Source: Nitrospira sp. (GTDB lineage Bacteria; Nitrospirota; Nitrospiria; Nitrospirales; Nitrospiraceae). From it: DNA of 36,979 bases. The stretch lies in NCBI GenBank assembly GCA_024330945.1, contig JANDJJ010000012.1:1-36979 (forward strand), given 5' to 3'. Shown here one piece after another: positions 7,962 to 15,706 of the stretch. The notes under the pieces are model-generated. The model was not told the DNA's origin. It worked only from the letters and a program-made list of their open reading frames with translations, and did no database searches. How positions within the stretch are numbered: position 1 is the first letter of the stretch; every line of letters starts with the position of its first letter. The translations under genes were made by a program, and so were the position numbers.

Positions 7962-8579
7962 TCAGAAGATTCTACGGTAGTGTTTGGAGTGCACGCCCGA
8001 CTCGTCGGCGAATCCCAGGGACCCGGTGTCCGGATTGCCGGTGTCGTTGAGATCGATTCGGTAATGGCCGCGGACGGCCTCCATCGCGACCTCGAAGGGG
8101 ACGGCGCCCGGATAGAGGCTGCCGGGAGCGTGGGCGCCGCGGGTCAACGTGCGGAGAGTCTCGGCGTCCGCGAACGACGAGTCGGAGAAAACATAGATGT
8201 TGGCGACCGCGTGATCGCCCAGAAGGTGGCCCGGCGTGGTTGCGGGCAGTTGGTCGCCGAGGGCTCCGACCAGTCGATCATGTTTGAGGCGTTTCAACAG
8301 CGCGGCGATCTGGCTGTCCGTCGCTTGCGGCGGCACGACCAATCCGATCGCGTTCATCTCCGGGACCGTCGCGCGGACGGTAAAAATGACGGGGGCCGCG
8401 TCCGGATCCTCGATGGAAGAGACGGCGGGGCCTTCGGTGCCAGTCGCTTGTTTGTTGCGGGAGCTTGGAACGATCATGGCGACGAACAGCCACAATCCCA
8501 CCAACACCCCCAGCAAGACGAGCATGGGATGGAGGCCGGCCCGTTTCCCCTCTTCGTAAGGACCCTGTTGGTCGCTCAT
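7962..8579 (-). CDS. Single-pass membrane protein of unknown function
   Basis: The 205-residue product starts MSDQQGPYEEGKRAG. A single hydrophobic segment follows at about residues 20-40 (MLVLLGVLVGLWLFVAMIV). The remaining 160 residues would be outside the cytoplasm. They contain a segment about handling pairs of alternatives (VPPQATDSQIAALLKRLKHD) that looks like a folded alpha/beta domain, but I recognise no family. The ATG at 8579 overlaps the stop of mazG (ATGA), so the two are almost certainly co-transcribed and coupled. A longer frame upstream of 8579 lies inside mazG and is not supported. Confidence 0.7.
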   Translation of the reverse strand: MSDQQGPYEEGKRAGLHPMLVLLGVLVGLWLFVAMIVPSSRNKQATGTEGPAVSSIEDPDAAPVIFTVRATVPEMNAIGLVVPPQATDSQIAALLKRLKHDRLVGALGDQLPATTPGHLLGDHAVANIYVFSDSSFADAETLRTLTRGAHAPGSLYPGAVPFEVAMEAVRGHYRIDLNDTGNPDTGSLGFADESGVHSKHYRRIF

Positions 8580-9472
8580 CCGCGGCCGCCTTTCTCCGAA
8601 ATGGTCCATGCAGGCGTAGATTGGTCCGGCGGGGAATCGGCGAGGCGCCGTTTCGCCTCTTCCCACAGGACATCCATGTCAGCCAAGGTCATATCCGAGA
8701 GGGATCGTCCTTGTTCCACGGCCAGAGCTTCAATCAAGTGGAAGCGATCGACAAACCGATTCGTAGCCCGCCGAAGAGCCTCTTCCGGGTTCACCTTGAG
8801 AAAACGGGCCAGATTGACGAGCGAGAACAGGATATCTCCCAGTTCCGCTTCGACCTCGGTCTGCTTGGTCGGCTGGGCGGAGGCAGGGTCCATTTCGGCA
8901 TCCCCCAAGGCCTGTTTCAATTCGCCGATTTCTTCTGTGATCTTCCCGAAAATTTGATCGAGACCCGCTGCATTGTGCGGCCAATCAAATCCGACGCGAG
9001 CCGCTCTGGCTTGGATCTGATAGGCCCGCAGGAGGGCTGGAAGGGTCTTAGGGACTCCATCGAGGGCTGACCGGGGGGCTCCTGCCGCTTCGCGCTCGGC
9101 CCGTTTGATCTGTTCCCATTGGCTGAGGACATGCTCGCTGGTGGTGACGGAGCCCGGCTGGCCATCCGTGGCGAACACATGGGGGTGCCGGCGAATCAGC
9201 TTTTCCGCCAGCGTCTTCAAGACGTCGTCGATGGTAAAGGTGCCGGCTTCGGCGGCGATCTGGCTGTGAAACAAAACTTGCAACAGCACGTCGCCCAGTT
9301 CTTCCCGCAGCTTGGCCTTGTCGCCCAGGTCGATCGTCTCCAAGACCTCGTAAGTTTCTTCCAGAAGATACGGCTTAAGCGATTCATGGGTCTGTTTGCG
9401 ATCCCACGGGCATCCGTTCGGGGCGCGCAGCGCCGCCATGATGTCCGTTACCTTGTCGAAGTGTTCCGACAT
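8576..9472 (-). CDS. mazG: Nucleoside triphosphate pyrophosphohydrolase MazG
   Basis: MazG hydrolyses (d)NTPs to monophosphates and pyrophosphate. In other bacteria it removes aberrant nucleotides and influences ppGpp levels. The 298-residue protein has two MazG domains. The first, after GCPWDRKQTHESL, has the metal-binding set LLEETYEVLE and LREELGDVLLQVLFH. The second has ITEEIGELKQAL and VEAELGDILFSLVNLARFL. Length and duplication match the E. coli-type enzyme. It is the first gene of a leftward pair with the membrane protein at 7962-8579. The C-terminus after the second domain (about 30 residues) is poorly conserved in the family. Confidence 0.95.
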   Translation of the reverse strand: MSEHFDKVTDIMAALRAPNGCPWDRKQTHESLKPYLLEETYEVLETIDLGDKAKLREELGDVLLQVLFHSQIAAEAGTFTIDDVLKTLAEKLIRRHPHVFATDGQPGSVTTSEHVLSQWEQIKRAEREAAGAPRSALDGVPKTLPALLRAYQIQARAARVGFDWPHNAAGLDQIFGKITEEIGELKQALGDAEMDPASAQPTKQTEVEAELGDILFSLVNLARFLKVNPEEALRRATNRFVDRFHLIEALAVEQGRSLSDMTLADMDVLWEEAKRRLADSPPDQSTPAWTISEKGGRG

Positions 9473-10073
9473 GATCCGCTTCGCCCCGTCAGATCAATGA
9501 GACCCCGATGCGTCGTCACTCTATACCGAGAGCGGCTGTTTCTTCAATGTCGGCGGCAGACGACCATAGGACTTGACGGTAAACATGAATCGGCCGACAA
9601 AGCGCGCGAGCGTTGTGCTTGCGCCGGATGAACAGGGTGTGCGTTTGCCGCCGCTTTACTTGAGGGCTGTTTGAGGTATCAGACGATTCCGAGTGTCTGG
9701 GACGCTGGGACGACTATGACCCACCCGTCGTCTTCCATCGAAGTGGGAGGGGAGCCCGCAGCTTGGCGGATGAGCTGCGACAAGGATGAAGCCCTTGCAG
9801 CTCTCATGGAACTTGGCTGGTCCGTCCAGCACGCCATCGCGATGCTGTGGAGAAAGTTGACGCGTGCCGGACCCCGCGTAAGAATCTCACGCCAGTGCAT
9901 AGGTCGTCTATACGGACTGTGCCGATCAATATACCCAATGATTAGGTCTGCTAAGCCTAGCCAGAAAAAATTCACGACTGGCACCCTAAAAAAGCCGTCG
10001 AGGCTCGAACCGGTGCGAGAGGAGCGGTGCTCAGGCACTGCTCCAGACAGTTTGGAGGGAACTTGACGGCGAC
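9473..10073. other. About 600 bp without a recognisable gene
   Basis: Open frames exist on both strands (9671-10066 rightward, and a long leftward frame ending at 9679), but neither resembles a known family and neither has a good ribosome binding site. The base composition is less uniformly GC-rich, with A-runs near 9963 and 9987. The stretch ends with a strong hairpin pair and a transposase remnant, so it is most likely degraded mobile or intergenic DNA. Confidence 0.45.
10021..10057. other. Pair of overlapping hairpins
   Basis: GGAGCGGTGC (10021-10030), a TCAG loop and GCACTGCTCC (10035-10044) form a 10-bp stem with a single G-T pair. CTCCA (10041-10045) can instead pair with TGGAG (10053-10057), so the two structures exclude each other. 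No T-run follows. It sits just before the transposase remnant, where an IS end or a translation-control hairpin could be expected. Confidence 0.5.
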
Positions 10074-10262
10074 AAACTGAAGCCAGTGGTGGAGTACGTT
10101 GATCAGGCGCAGGTCGGCATCGATGGCGGGGCGGTGTTGCTGAAGGCGCTGGATGCCCGGCTTCCGGTGACCGATCCGTTGGCCGGGTGTTTGGTTGGCC
10201 GCCGGGATTCCGACCCAGATCCGGCACACGGTGCGGGAACTGCTGCGTCGATTCTGTGGGGA
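10074..10262 (+). pseudogene. Decayed N-terminal fragment of an IS1380-like transposase
   Basis: One frame from about 10074 reads KLKPVVEYVDQAQVGIDGG, then AVLLKALDARLPVTDPLAGCL. Another frame from about 10195 continues IPTQIRHTVRELLRRF. Together these follow the order I know from IS1380-family N-termini: a DGG..LL..LD.RL.LT..LA.CL block, followed by DP..IRH...ELLR. A frameshift between about 10186 and 10225 separates the two parts, and the similarity stops near 10262. No catalytic DDE portion is left. The 226 bp between here and the next gene hold nothing I recognise. The family call rests on remembered patterns only. Confidence 0.4.
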
Positions 10263-10488
10263 CAAAGCTCGGACAGTGGAAGACGACTTCATGGCGCGAT
10301 TGGAGCGCGATGATCGCCGATCCCTTGCGACGGTGTACTGCTGCGTTCCCGGCACCCCCCCGTCTTATGGAGCCGCCAGGATCAAGGAGTGTGGCCGGAC
10401 CGGCGACGTGCGCCATGCGCCGCCGGGAAGCTGGCGCGGAGGCCTTGAAAACTTGCCACCTCATGAAACGATGGGATAGACTTGCAAC

Positions 10489-10710
10489 ATGATTCTCATA
10501 CGCTTTCCAAATCCGGAATCCAAGCATGCCGCGCTCGGTCGTCTTGCCGGTCGTTTCCGTTTCAGGAGTTGGGCGAGCGGAGAAATGTTAGTGCCCGAGG
10601 AAGCGCTTTCGTTTCTTGCGACGGAGGGAATCGTCTTTATCGCCGAAGGACCGGCGACCTATGAGCAGAGTAGTTCGGCGTTTCGAAATTCTCCTGCCAC
10701 TACGTTTTAA
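10489..10710 (+). CDS. Small conserved-looking protein, first of an overlapping pair
   Basis: The 73-residue product begins MILIRFPNPESKHAALGRL and contains GEMLVPEEALSFLATEGI and EGPATYEQ. This resembles small hypothetical proteins with a LVPE.AL..L...GI pattern that I recall from cyanobacteria and other phyla, usually beside a partner like the next gene. The function is unknown to me. It is soluble, with no signal peptide or cysteine motif. Its last 50 nt overlap the next gene in another frame, a degree of overlap often seen in co-regulated small pairs. There is no strong ribosome binding site before ATG 10489. Confidence 0.6.
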   Translation: MILIRFPNPESKHAALGRLAGRFRFRSWASGEMLVPEEALSFLATEGIVFIAEGPATYEQSSSAFRNSPATTF

Positions 10711-10981
10711 CGACGGGACTCCGATCTCGGACAAGACAATCGCCGACACGTTGCTCGAATTGGAGCAGCAATTTGGAGCTCTGTCGTGCGACACGCAAGG
10801 CATTCATGGGCAGTGGCGGTACGAGGGGCAGGGTTACCGTGACGACCTGATCCGCGTCTCCGTCGATGTAGCCGATGAGCCGAAATATCGACACTACTTC
10901 GTTGAATACAAAGAACAGCTCAAGGCCCGCTTCAAACAGATCGATATCTGGATAACCACCTATCTGATCGAAGTCATTTAA
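10661..10981 (+). CDS. Conserved hypothetical protein, second of an overlapping pair
   Basis: The 106-residue protein starts MSRVVRRFEILLPLRFNDGTP and ends with KARFKQIDIWITTYLIEVI. The pattern of an N-terminal FEILLPL.FNDG block, a central GQWRYEG.GYRDDL..V.VDV block and a C-terminal YKE.LKARF.Q..I.I..Y.IEV block looks like a single conserved domain of unknown function. I recall similar proteins in cyanobacteria and other bacteria. I chose ATG 10661; the frame is open 15 codons further upstream without a start signal. It overlaps the preceding small gene by 50 nt, so the two should be expressed together. A regulatory or toxin-antitoxin-like role is possible but nothing in the sequence proves it. 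Confidence 0.7.
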   Translation: MSRVVRRFEILLPLRFNDGTPISDKTIADTLLELEQQFGALSCDTQGIHGQWRYEGQGYRDDLIRVSVDVADEPKYRHYFVEYKEQLKARFKQIDIWITTYLIEVI

Positions 10982-11011
10982 AGAAAATCGCCTCACAGGC
11001 TTCCGTGGTAT

Positions 11012-11029
11012 CCGGCCTTACCGGCCTTA
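11012..11029. repeat. 9-bp tandem duplication
   Basis: CCGGCCTTA is repeated head to tail at 11012-11020 and 11021-11029, in the gap behind the small gene pair. The rest of the gap up to 11170 shows nothing I recognise. Confidence 0.6.
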
Positions 11030-11170
11030 ATATGGTCATTCACGCTGCAGCTTTTGTGCGGGCTCGAGCAGGTGTGTGCGTTTCTCAGGTTCGGGGTCAT
11101 GCGCCGGACCTGTGATTCTAAGGATGATATCCCACCATCATTTCGCGGCCGGCTTGTCGCGGCTGTCGGC

Positions 11171-11199
11171 TTGCGGGGTAACAGTCCCTATGGTAGGGT
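11171..11199 (+). promoter_or_regulatory. Candidate promoter of the DUF1844 gene
   Basis: TTGCGG (11171-11176) and TAGGGT (11194-11199) are separated by 17 bp, and a TG one base before the -10 makes it an extended -10. Each hexamer matches 4 of 6. Transcription would begin near 11206, giving a leader of about 43 nt that includes the AGGAGG ribosome binding site. Confidence 0.4.
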
Positions 11200-11248
11200 A
11201 CCACCCATCTGTCTTCCGTCAGTCGAAATGTGCGGTGAGGAGGAGAGA

Positions 11249-11641
11249 ATGAGTGAGCAAGAACAAGGGTTTGTAGTGCGAGATCGGCGGGGGAGCGGCG
11301 GGTCGGGAACGGCCGAATCATCGGCGTCCGAAGAGACGCGGGCGGCGTCCTCATCAAGACCCGACGTCGGGGCATCGCAGAAGGCTTCGCCGCTTCCGGT
11401 GACGTTCTCGTCATTCGTCATTTCGTTGGGCTCTTCTGCGTTGATGTTGATGGGGGAGCGACTGGATCCTCGTCAAGAGGCGCTATCCGTCGATCTCCCT
11501 CAGGCGAAAGAAATCATCGACCTCCTCTCGATTTTGGAAGAGAAGACCAAAGGCAATCTGACGTCCGAAGAGCAGACGGTCTTGCGGGATATGCTCTATG
11601 CGCTTCGCCTGAAGTACGTTGCGTTGGTCCCGTCCAAGTAA
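11249..11641 (+). CDS. DUF1844 domain protein
   Basis: The 130-residue protein has a variable, Ser/Ala/Gly-rich, probably disordered N-terminus (about 1-55). A DUF1844 domain follows: FSSFVISLGSSALMLMGE, then QAKEIIDLLSILEEKTKGNL and LRDMLYALRLKYV. The family is widespread in bacteria and has no established function; it is often found as a small helical protein. The start at 11249 is chosen because AGGAGG at 11238-11243 is well spaced and because the upstream extension of the open frame looks non-coding. It precedes ntrY in the same direction, with a hairpin between them. Confidence 0.8.
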   Translation: MSEQEQGFVVRDRRGSGGSGTAESSASEETRAASSSRPDVGASQKASPLPVTFSSFVISLGSSALMLMGERLDPRQEALSVDLPQAKEIIDLLSILEEKTKGNLTSEEQTVLRDMLYALRLKYVALVPSK

Positions 11642-11689
11642 AATTCCGGTCCGACTCTCTTACGGCTGGCTCCTGATTCCGATGGTTCT

Positions 11690-11712
11690 CCGAGCGAGAG
11701 GTGAGCGCTCGG
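11690..11712. terminator. Hairpin between the DUF1844 gene and ntrY
   Basis: CCGAGCG (11690-11696) and CGCTCGG (11706-11712) form a 7-bp stem with a 9-nt loop. A TCTTTTT run comes about 20 nt later (near 11730). It could act as a weak terminator or as a leader structure ahead of ntrY. Confidence 0.35.
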
Positions 11713-11755
11713 CTGAGTGACTGGGTTGTGTCTTTTTCGGCTCTGGCAGGCGGCC

Positions 11756-14134
11756 ATGGAGAATCGTCAAAGAAAAGAGACTGAACTCATGCCAGAGCCC
11801 GGCCGGTCGGCGGACGGTCCCGACAGACCATCCCATCTTCAAACCGACCATACCGATGATCGCCGGCGGCCGACCTCCGGTCCTCACCCACGTGGAAACT
11901 CTTCGGGTGCCTCCAGAGAGCCGGATCGAAAAAAACCGCACCTCCGTCCCGTCTGGATCGTGCTGATCCTCTTGATTCCGTGCCTGGCCTTGACGTTCTA
12001 CTACGCGCAAATGGTCGTGCCGGGCGGCGAAGAGAAGGGATCGCTCGTGCCGACGGCCAGCTACGCCATCGTGTTGCTGCTGGTCAATCTCGATTTGATC
12101 GGGCTGGTCGTTCTGACCCTGCTCCTCTCCCGCAATCTGATCAAGGCCTATTTCGAGCGCCGCCATCGGCTTGTCGGCTCGGGGTTCAGAACCAAACTGA
12201 TCGCCGCGTTCATCGGGTTCTCGCTGATCCCGACCGTGCTGCTTGCGATCGTCGCCAGCGGATTTCTCAACAAGGCGGTGGACGTGTGGTTCAGCGAGCA
12301 GATCGAAAACGTCATGCGGGATTCCTACGAGGTCGCGCGGTTGCAGCAGGCGGGACATATCGCGTTGGCGGTCAACAGCGCGCGGGCGATCGGGCAGGAA
12401 ATATACCGCGAGGACATGCTGCTGCCGGAGCAGCGGGATCTTCTCATCGCGGCGATGGCGCGGAAACGCGCGGAATACGGAGTCGCGGGGATCGAGGTCT
12501 TTTCAAACAAGATGGAAGCCCTCACCAAGACGTTTGATGCCAGCGTACCGGAGGGCGTGTTGGATCTACCGGTCAGCCAACTCGTCCTTCAGGCCATCAA
12601 CGGCAAGCAGGAATCCACTTCCGTGCAAGAGGCTCAATCGGGCCGGTTGGTGCGGACGGCCATTCCGGTGCCTTCCGGCACCCGGAGCGGCGAGGTGGCC
12701 GGCGTCGTGGTGGTCGAAACCTACGTGCCGGAGTCACTGCTGACGAAAATGGAAGGCATCAGCCGGCAGTATGAAGAGTATAAACAGATCAAGGCGATGA
12801 AAAACCCGATCAAGGCCGGCGCCTATCTTGTGATCGCCATCGTGACGGTCATGATTCTGTTCAGCGCGACCTGGTTCGGGTTTTACGTGGCGCGCGGCAT
12901 CACCGTGCCCATCCAACGATTGGCCGAAGCGACCGAGGCGGTGGCGCAAGGAGATCTCACCGTCCAGATCGACGCCAAGGCCACGGATGAAATCGGCACC
13001 CTCATCGCGTCTTTTAACCGGATGACTCAGGATTTGCAAACCAGCAAATCCAAATTGGAAGAAGCCAATCTGACGCTCTGGAACACGAACGTCGAGCTGG
13101 ATCGCCGGCGGGCCTATATCGAAACGGTCGTGGCCACGATCCCGACGGGCCTGTTGTCGATCGATCGCCTGGGGACGATCACGACGTTCAACCCGTCGGG
13201 CGAGCGCATTCTCGGACTCGCGGGCGACCGATTGCGGGGACGTCAGGCCAATGAGGTCTTTAAGGAATTCGGACTCGACATCTTTCAGGCCGCCTATGAC
13301 CGTCTGTTGGCCGAAGAGCGGAACGATGTGAGCCTGGAAGGACAGTTGGACGTCCAGGGCAAGTTGATCACGATTCGCTTGAGCGGATCGCGGATGCGGG
13401 ACGAGGCGAACAAGGACCTGGGCTTCGTGTTGATCTTCGAGGACTTGACCGAGCTGATCAAGGCGCAGAAGGTCGCGGCGTGGCAGGAAGTGGCGAGACG
13501 GCTCGCCCATGAAATCAAAAATCCGCTGACTCCCATTCAGTTGTCGGCTCAACGGCTGCGGAAGAAGTTTTTCGAGCAGTCTCCGGATTTCAATCGTGTG
13601 TTCGACGAGGCCACGAACGTCATCGTCAACGAGGTGGGCAGCATCAAACATCTGTTGGACGAGTTCACGAAATTCGCCAGAATGCCGGTTCCTCAGATGA
13701 CGCGCCAGTCGCTGCATGACGTCGTGCGAGAGACGGTGAGTCTGTACGAGCCTATGCGAAAAGACATTGATTTTGTTTTGGATCTCGAAGAAGCCTTGCC
13801 GCCGATCAATTTCGATCGGGAACAACTCAAGCGGGTCTTCGTCAATCTGTTCGATAACGCCGTTCAGGCCATGAATCACAAGGGGCGGATCTGGGTAAGT
13901 ACGAAGTATGATACCAAACGGAAGCGGGCGGTGGTGACCGTGGCGGACGAGGGGCCCGGTATCCAGCCGGAGGATCAGGAACGGCTGTTCGTGCCCTATT
14001 TCACGCGGAAGAAGACCGGCACGGGCCTGGGGCTCGCGATCGTGCGGCGGATCATCACGGACCACGACGGGCAGATTCAAGCCGGCAACAATCATCCCAA
14101 GGGGGCGGTGTTTACGTTTGAGTTGCCGGTCTAA
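11756..14134 (+). CDS. ntrY: NtrY-type sensor histidine kinase
   Basis: A membrane-bound sensor kinase of about 792 residues that should phosphorylate NtrX. A disordered, charged N-terminus (1-62) leads into two membrane segments at about 65-83 and 103-125, a third at about 147-168, and a fourth at about 355-378, with an extracytoplasmic sensor stretch between the last two. A HAMP domain (about 379-432), a PAS domain (about 450-565) and the kinase core follow. The phosphoacceptor is His585 in RRLAHEIKNPLTPIQ; ATP-binding motifs are NLFDNAVQAM, DEGPGI and GTGLGLAIVRRI. Start choice: ATG 11756 with AGG upstream; GTG 11717 and ATG 11789 are alternatives. The stop is 38 bp before ntrX. In other bacteria NtrYX answers nitrogen and redox cues; the signal here is unknown. 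Confidence 0.9.
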   Translation: MENRQRKETELMPEPGRSADGPDRPSHLQTDHTDDRRRPTSGPHPRGNSSGASREPDRKKPHLRPVWIVLILLIPCLALTFYYAQMVVPGGEEKGSLVPTASYAIVLLLVNLDLIGLVVLTLLLSRNLIKAYFERRHRLVGSGFRTKLIAAFIGFSLIPTVLLAIVASGFLNKAVDVWFSEQIENVMRDSYEVARLQQAGHIALAVNSARAIGQEIYREDMLLPEQRDLLIAAMARKRAEYGVAGIEVFSNKMEALTKTFDASVPEGVLDLPVSQLVLQAINGKQESTSVQEAQSGRLVRTAIPVPSGTRSGEVAGVVVVETYVPESLLTKMEGISRQYEEYKQIKAMKNPIKAGAYLVIAIVTVMILFSATWFGFYVARGITVPIQRLAEATEAVAQGDLTVQIDAKATDEIGTLIASFNRMTQDLQTSKSKLEEANLTLWNTNVELDRRRAYIETVVATIPTGLLSIDRLGTITTFNPSGERILGLAGDRLRGRQANEVFKEFGLDIFQAAYDRLLAEERNDVSLEGQLDVQGKLITIRLSGSRMRDEANKDLGFVLIFEDLTELIKAQKVAAWQEVARRLAHEIKNPLTPIQLSAQRLRKKFFEQSPDFNRVFDEATNVIVNEVGSIKHLLDEFTKFARMPVPQMTRQSLHDVVRETVSLYEPMRKDIDFVLDLEEALPPINFDREQLKRVFVNLFDNAVQAMNHKGRIWVSTKYDTKRKRAVVTVADEGPGIQPEDQERLFVPYFTRKKTGTGLGLAIVRRIITDHDGQIQAGNNHPKGAVFTFELPV

Positions 14135-14172
14135 CGGGTGAGGGAGAAATTCGAGAGCGAGGAGAGACGGGC

Positions 14173-15573
14173 ATGTCGGCTTCAATATTGGTGGTGGACG
14201 ACGAAGAGGCGATTCGGACGTCGCTGCGCAGCATTCTCGAAGACGAAGGGTATCAGGTCATCGTCGCGTCCGGCGGCGACGAAGCGCTCAAAATCTATGG
14301 GACCGACCCGCCGGATCTGATGCTGCTCGACATTTGGATGCCGGAAATGGACGGGTTGGAAACACTGCGCCGGGTCAAGGAGCTCACGCCGGCCGCTCAA
14401 GTGATGATGATGTCCGGCCATGGGTCCATCGAAACGGCGGTCAAAGCTATCAAGCTCGGCGCCTACGATTACATCGAGAAGCCGCTGTCGCTGGAGAGTG
14501 TCACTCTCCGTGTGAAACACGCGCTGGAACAGTTTCGTTTGGAACAGGAGAACCGAGCTCTGCGCACCAAGGTGCAGCAAAAATTCGAGCTGGTCGGCCA
14601 GTCGCCGGCCATGCAGCAGCTCCGGCAATTGATCGGAACCGCCGGTCCGACCACCAGCCGAGTATTGATCGGCGGGGAGAATGGAACCGGCAAGGAGCTC
14701 GTCGCGCGCGCCATTCATCTCAAAAGCGCCAGGGCCGACCATCCGTTCATTGCTGTCAACTGCGCGGCCATTCCTGAGACGTTGATCGAGAGCGAATTGT
14801 TCGGCCATGAAAAGGGCGCGTTCACCGGCGCCACCTCCATGAAGCGGGGCCAGTTCGAGCAGGCCGACGGCGGCACCCTGTTTCTCGATGAGATCGGCGA
14901 CATGAGTCTCAGTACGCAGGCCAAGGTCTTGCGGGCCTTGCAGGAACAGCAGTTTACGCGGGTGGGCGGCACCAAACTCATCAAAGTGGACGTGCGGGTG
15001 TTGGCCGCGTCGAATAAAGATCTCGAGGCGGAAATCCACAAGGGGCGCTTCCGCGAGGATCTCTATTACCGCTTGAACGTCGTTCCGATCGTCGTACCGC
15101 CGCTGCGCGAGCGGCGGGAGGATATTCCCGCGTTGGTCCGGCACTTTATGAAGATCCATGCCGAGGAGCAGGGGTTGCGGATCAAAGAGGTATCGCCCGA
15201 GGCGATGGCGGCGCTCCAACAGTATGAGTGGCCCGGCAACATTCGCGAACTGCGCAATCTGGTCGAGCGGTTGATGATCATGGTGCCGGGTCCTGTGATC
15301 GAGGCGTCGCACGTCACCATGTCCGTACATGCGAGAACCGTTCACTCCGCCGCGTCCGCTCAGGCGGACGGGCGGGCCGCCTCCGTGCTGTTTTCCAAGT
15401 CGTACGACTCGCTCAAGGATGCCCGGAACGCCTTTGAGAAGGAATACATCGGCCGCAAGCTGCGGGAACATCACTGGAACATTTCGCGTACCGCCGAGGA
15501 TCTGAAGATCGAGCGCAGCCATCTCCACCGCAAGATCAAACTGCTGGATGTGGAAATGAGACCGGAGGGATGA
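14173..15573 (+). CDS. ntrX: Sigma54-dependent response regulator NtrX
   Basis: A 466-residue transcription activator, partner of NtrY. The receiver domain (about 1-125) has the acidic pair in VVDDEE and the phosphorylation site Asp53 in LMLLDIWMPEMDG. A linker precedes the AAA+ domain: Walker A GENGTGKE (usually GESGTGKE), the sigma54-contacting GAFTGA loop, Walker B GGTLFLDEIGD, and the arginine-rich RFREDLYYRL region. The C-terminal Fis-type helix-turn-helix is in HHWNISRTAEDLKIERSHLHRKI. The start has a GGAGA sequence about 9 nt upstream. GAFTGA means the target promoters should have -24/-12 elements; I did not find a clear one within the window. NtrC-like relatives exist, but the NtrY partner supports NtrX. 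Confidence 0.92.
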   Translation: MSASILVVDDEEAIRTSLRSILEDEGYQVIVASGGDEALKIYGTDPPDLMLLDIWMPEMDGLETLRRVKELTPAAQVMMMSGHGSIETAVKAIKLGAYDYIEKPLSLESVTLRVKHALEQFRLEQENRALRTKVQQKFELVGQSPAMQQLRQLIGTAGPTTSRVLIGGENGTGKELVARAIHLKSARADHPFIAVNCAAIPETLIESELFGHEKGAFTGATSMKRGQFEQADGGTLFLDEIGDMSLSTQAKVLRALQEQQFTRVGGTKLIKVDVRVLAASNKDLEAEIHKGRFREDLYYRLNVVPIVVPPLRERREDIPALVRHFMKIHAEEQGLRIKEVSPEAMAALQQYEWPGNIRELRNLVERLMIMVPGPVIEASHVTMSVHARTVHSAASAQADGRAASVLFSKSYDSLKDARNAFEKEYIGRKLREHHWNISRTAEDLKIERSHLHRKIKLLDVEMRPEG

Positions 15574-15668
15574 GTCACGCAGCCGGTTGTTCCGACCGAA
15601 GAGCAGGGGCCGGTCGTCTTCAATCAACCCGGCCGATGAAACGAAAGAAAAAACGATCCCATGGTCCG

Positions 15669-15697
15669 TTGACCCTCGCCGTGCCCTCCTCTAAGAT
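15669..15697 (+). promoter_or_regulatory. Candidate sigma70 promoter of purM
   Basis: TTGACC (15669-15674; 5 of 6 matches) and TAAGAT (15692-15697; 4 of 6) are 17 bp apart, the optimal spacing. The predicted start near 15704 is only about 3 nt before the purM ATG at 15707, so the transcript may be leaderless or nearly so. There is no Shine-Dalgarno sequence. A CGACCG/CGGTCG inverted repeat at 15593-15616 behind ntrX may separate the two units. Confidence 0.5.
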
Positions 15698-15706
15698 AGC
15701 GCGCCC

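Noticed and set aside
9671-10066. 131-residue rightward frame in the gap after mazG
   Set aside because: No known domain or start signal, and the opposite strand is equally open.
12734-14185. Long minus-strand frame opposite ntrY
   Set aside because: Antisense of kinase and PAS coding sequence; no domain or start signal.
14182-15627. Long minus-strand frame opposite ntrX
   Set aside because: Antisense of a canonical sigma54 activator; no supporting feature.
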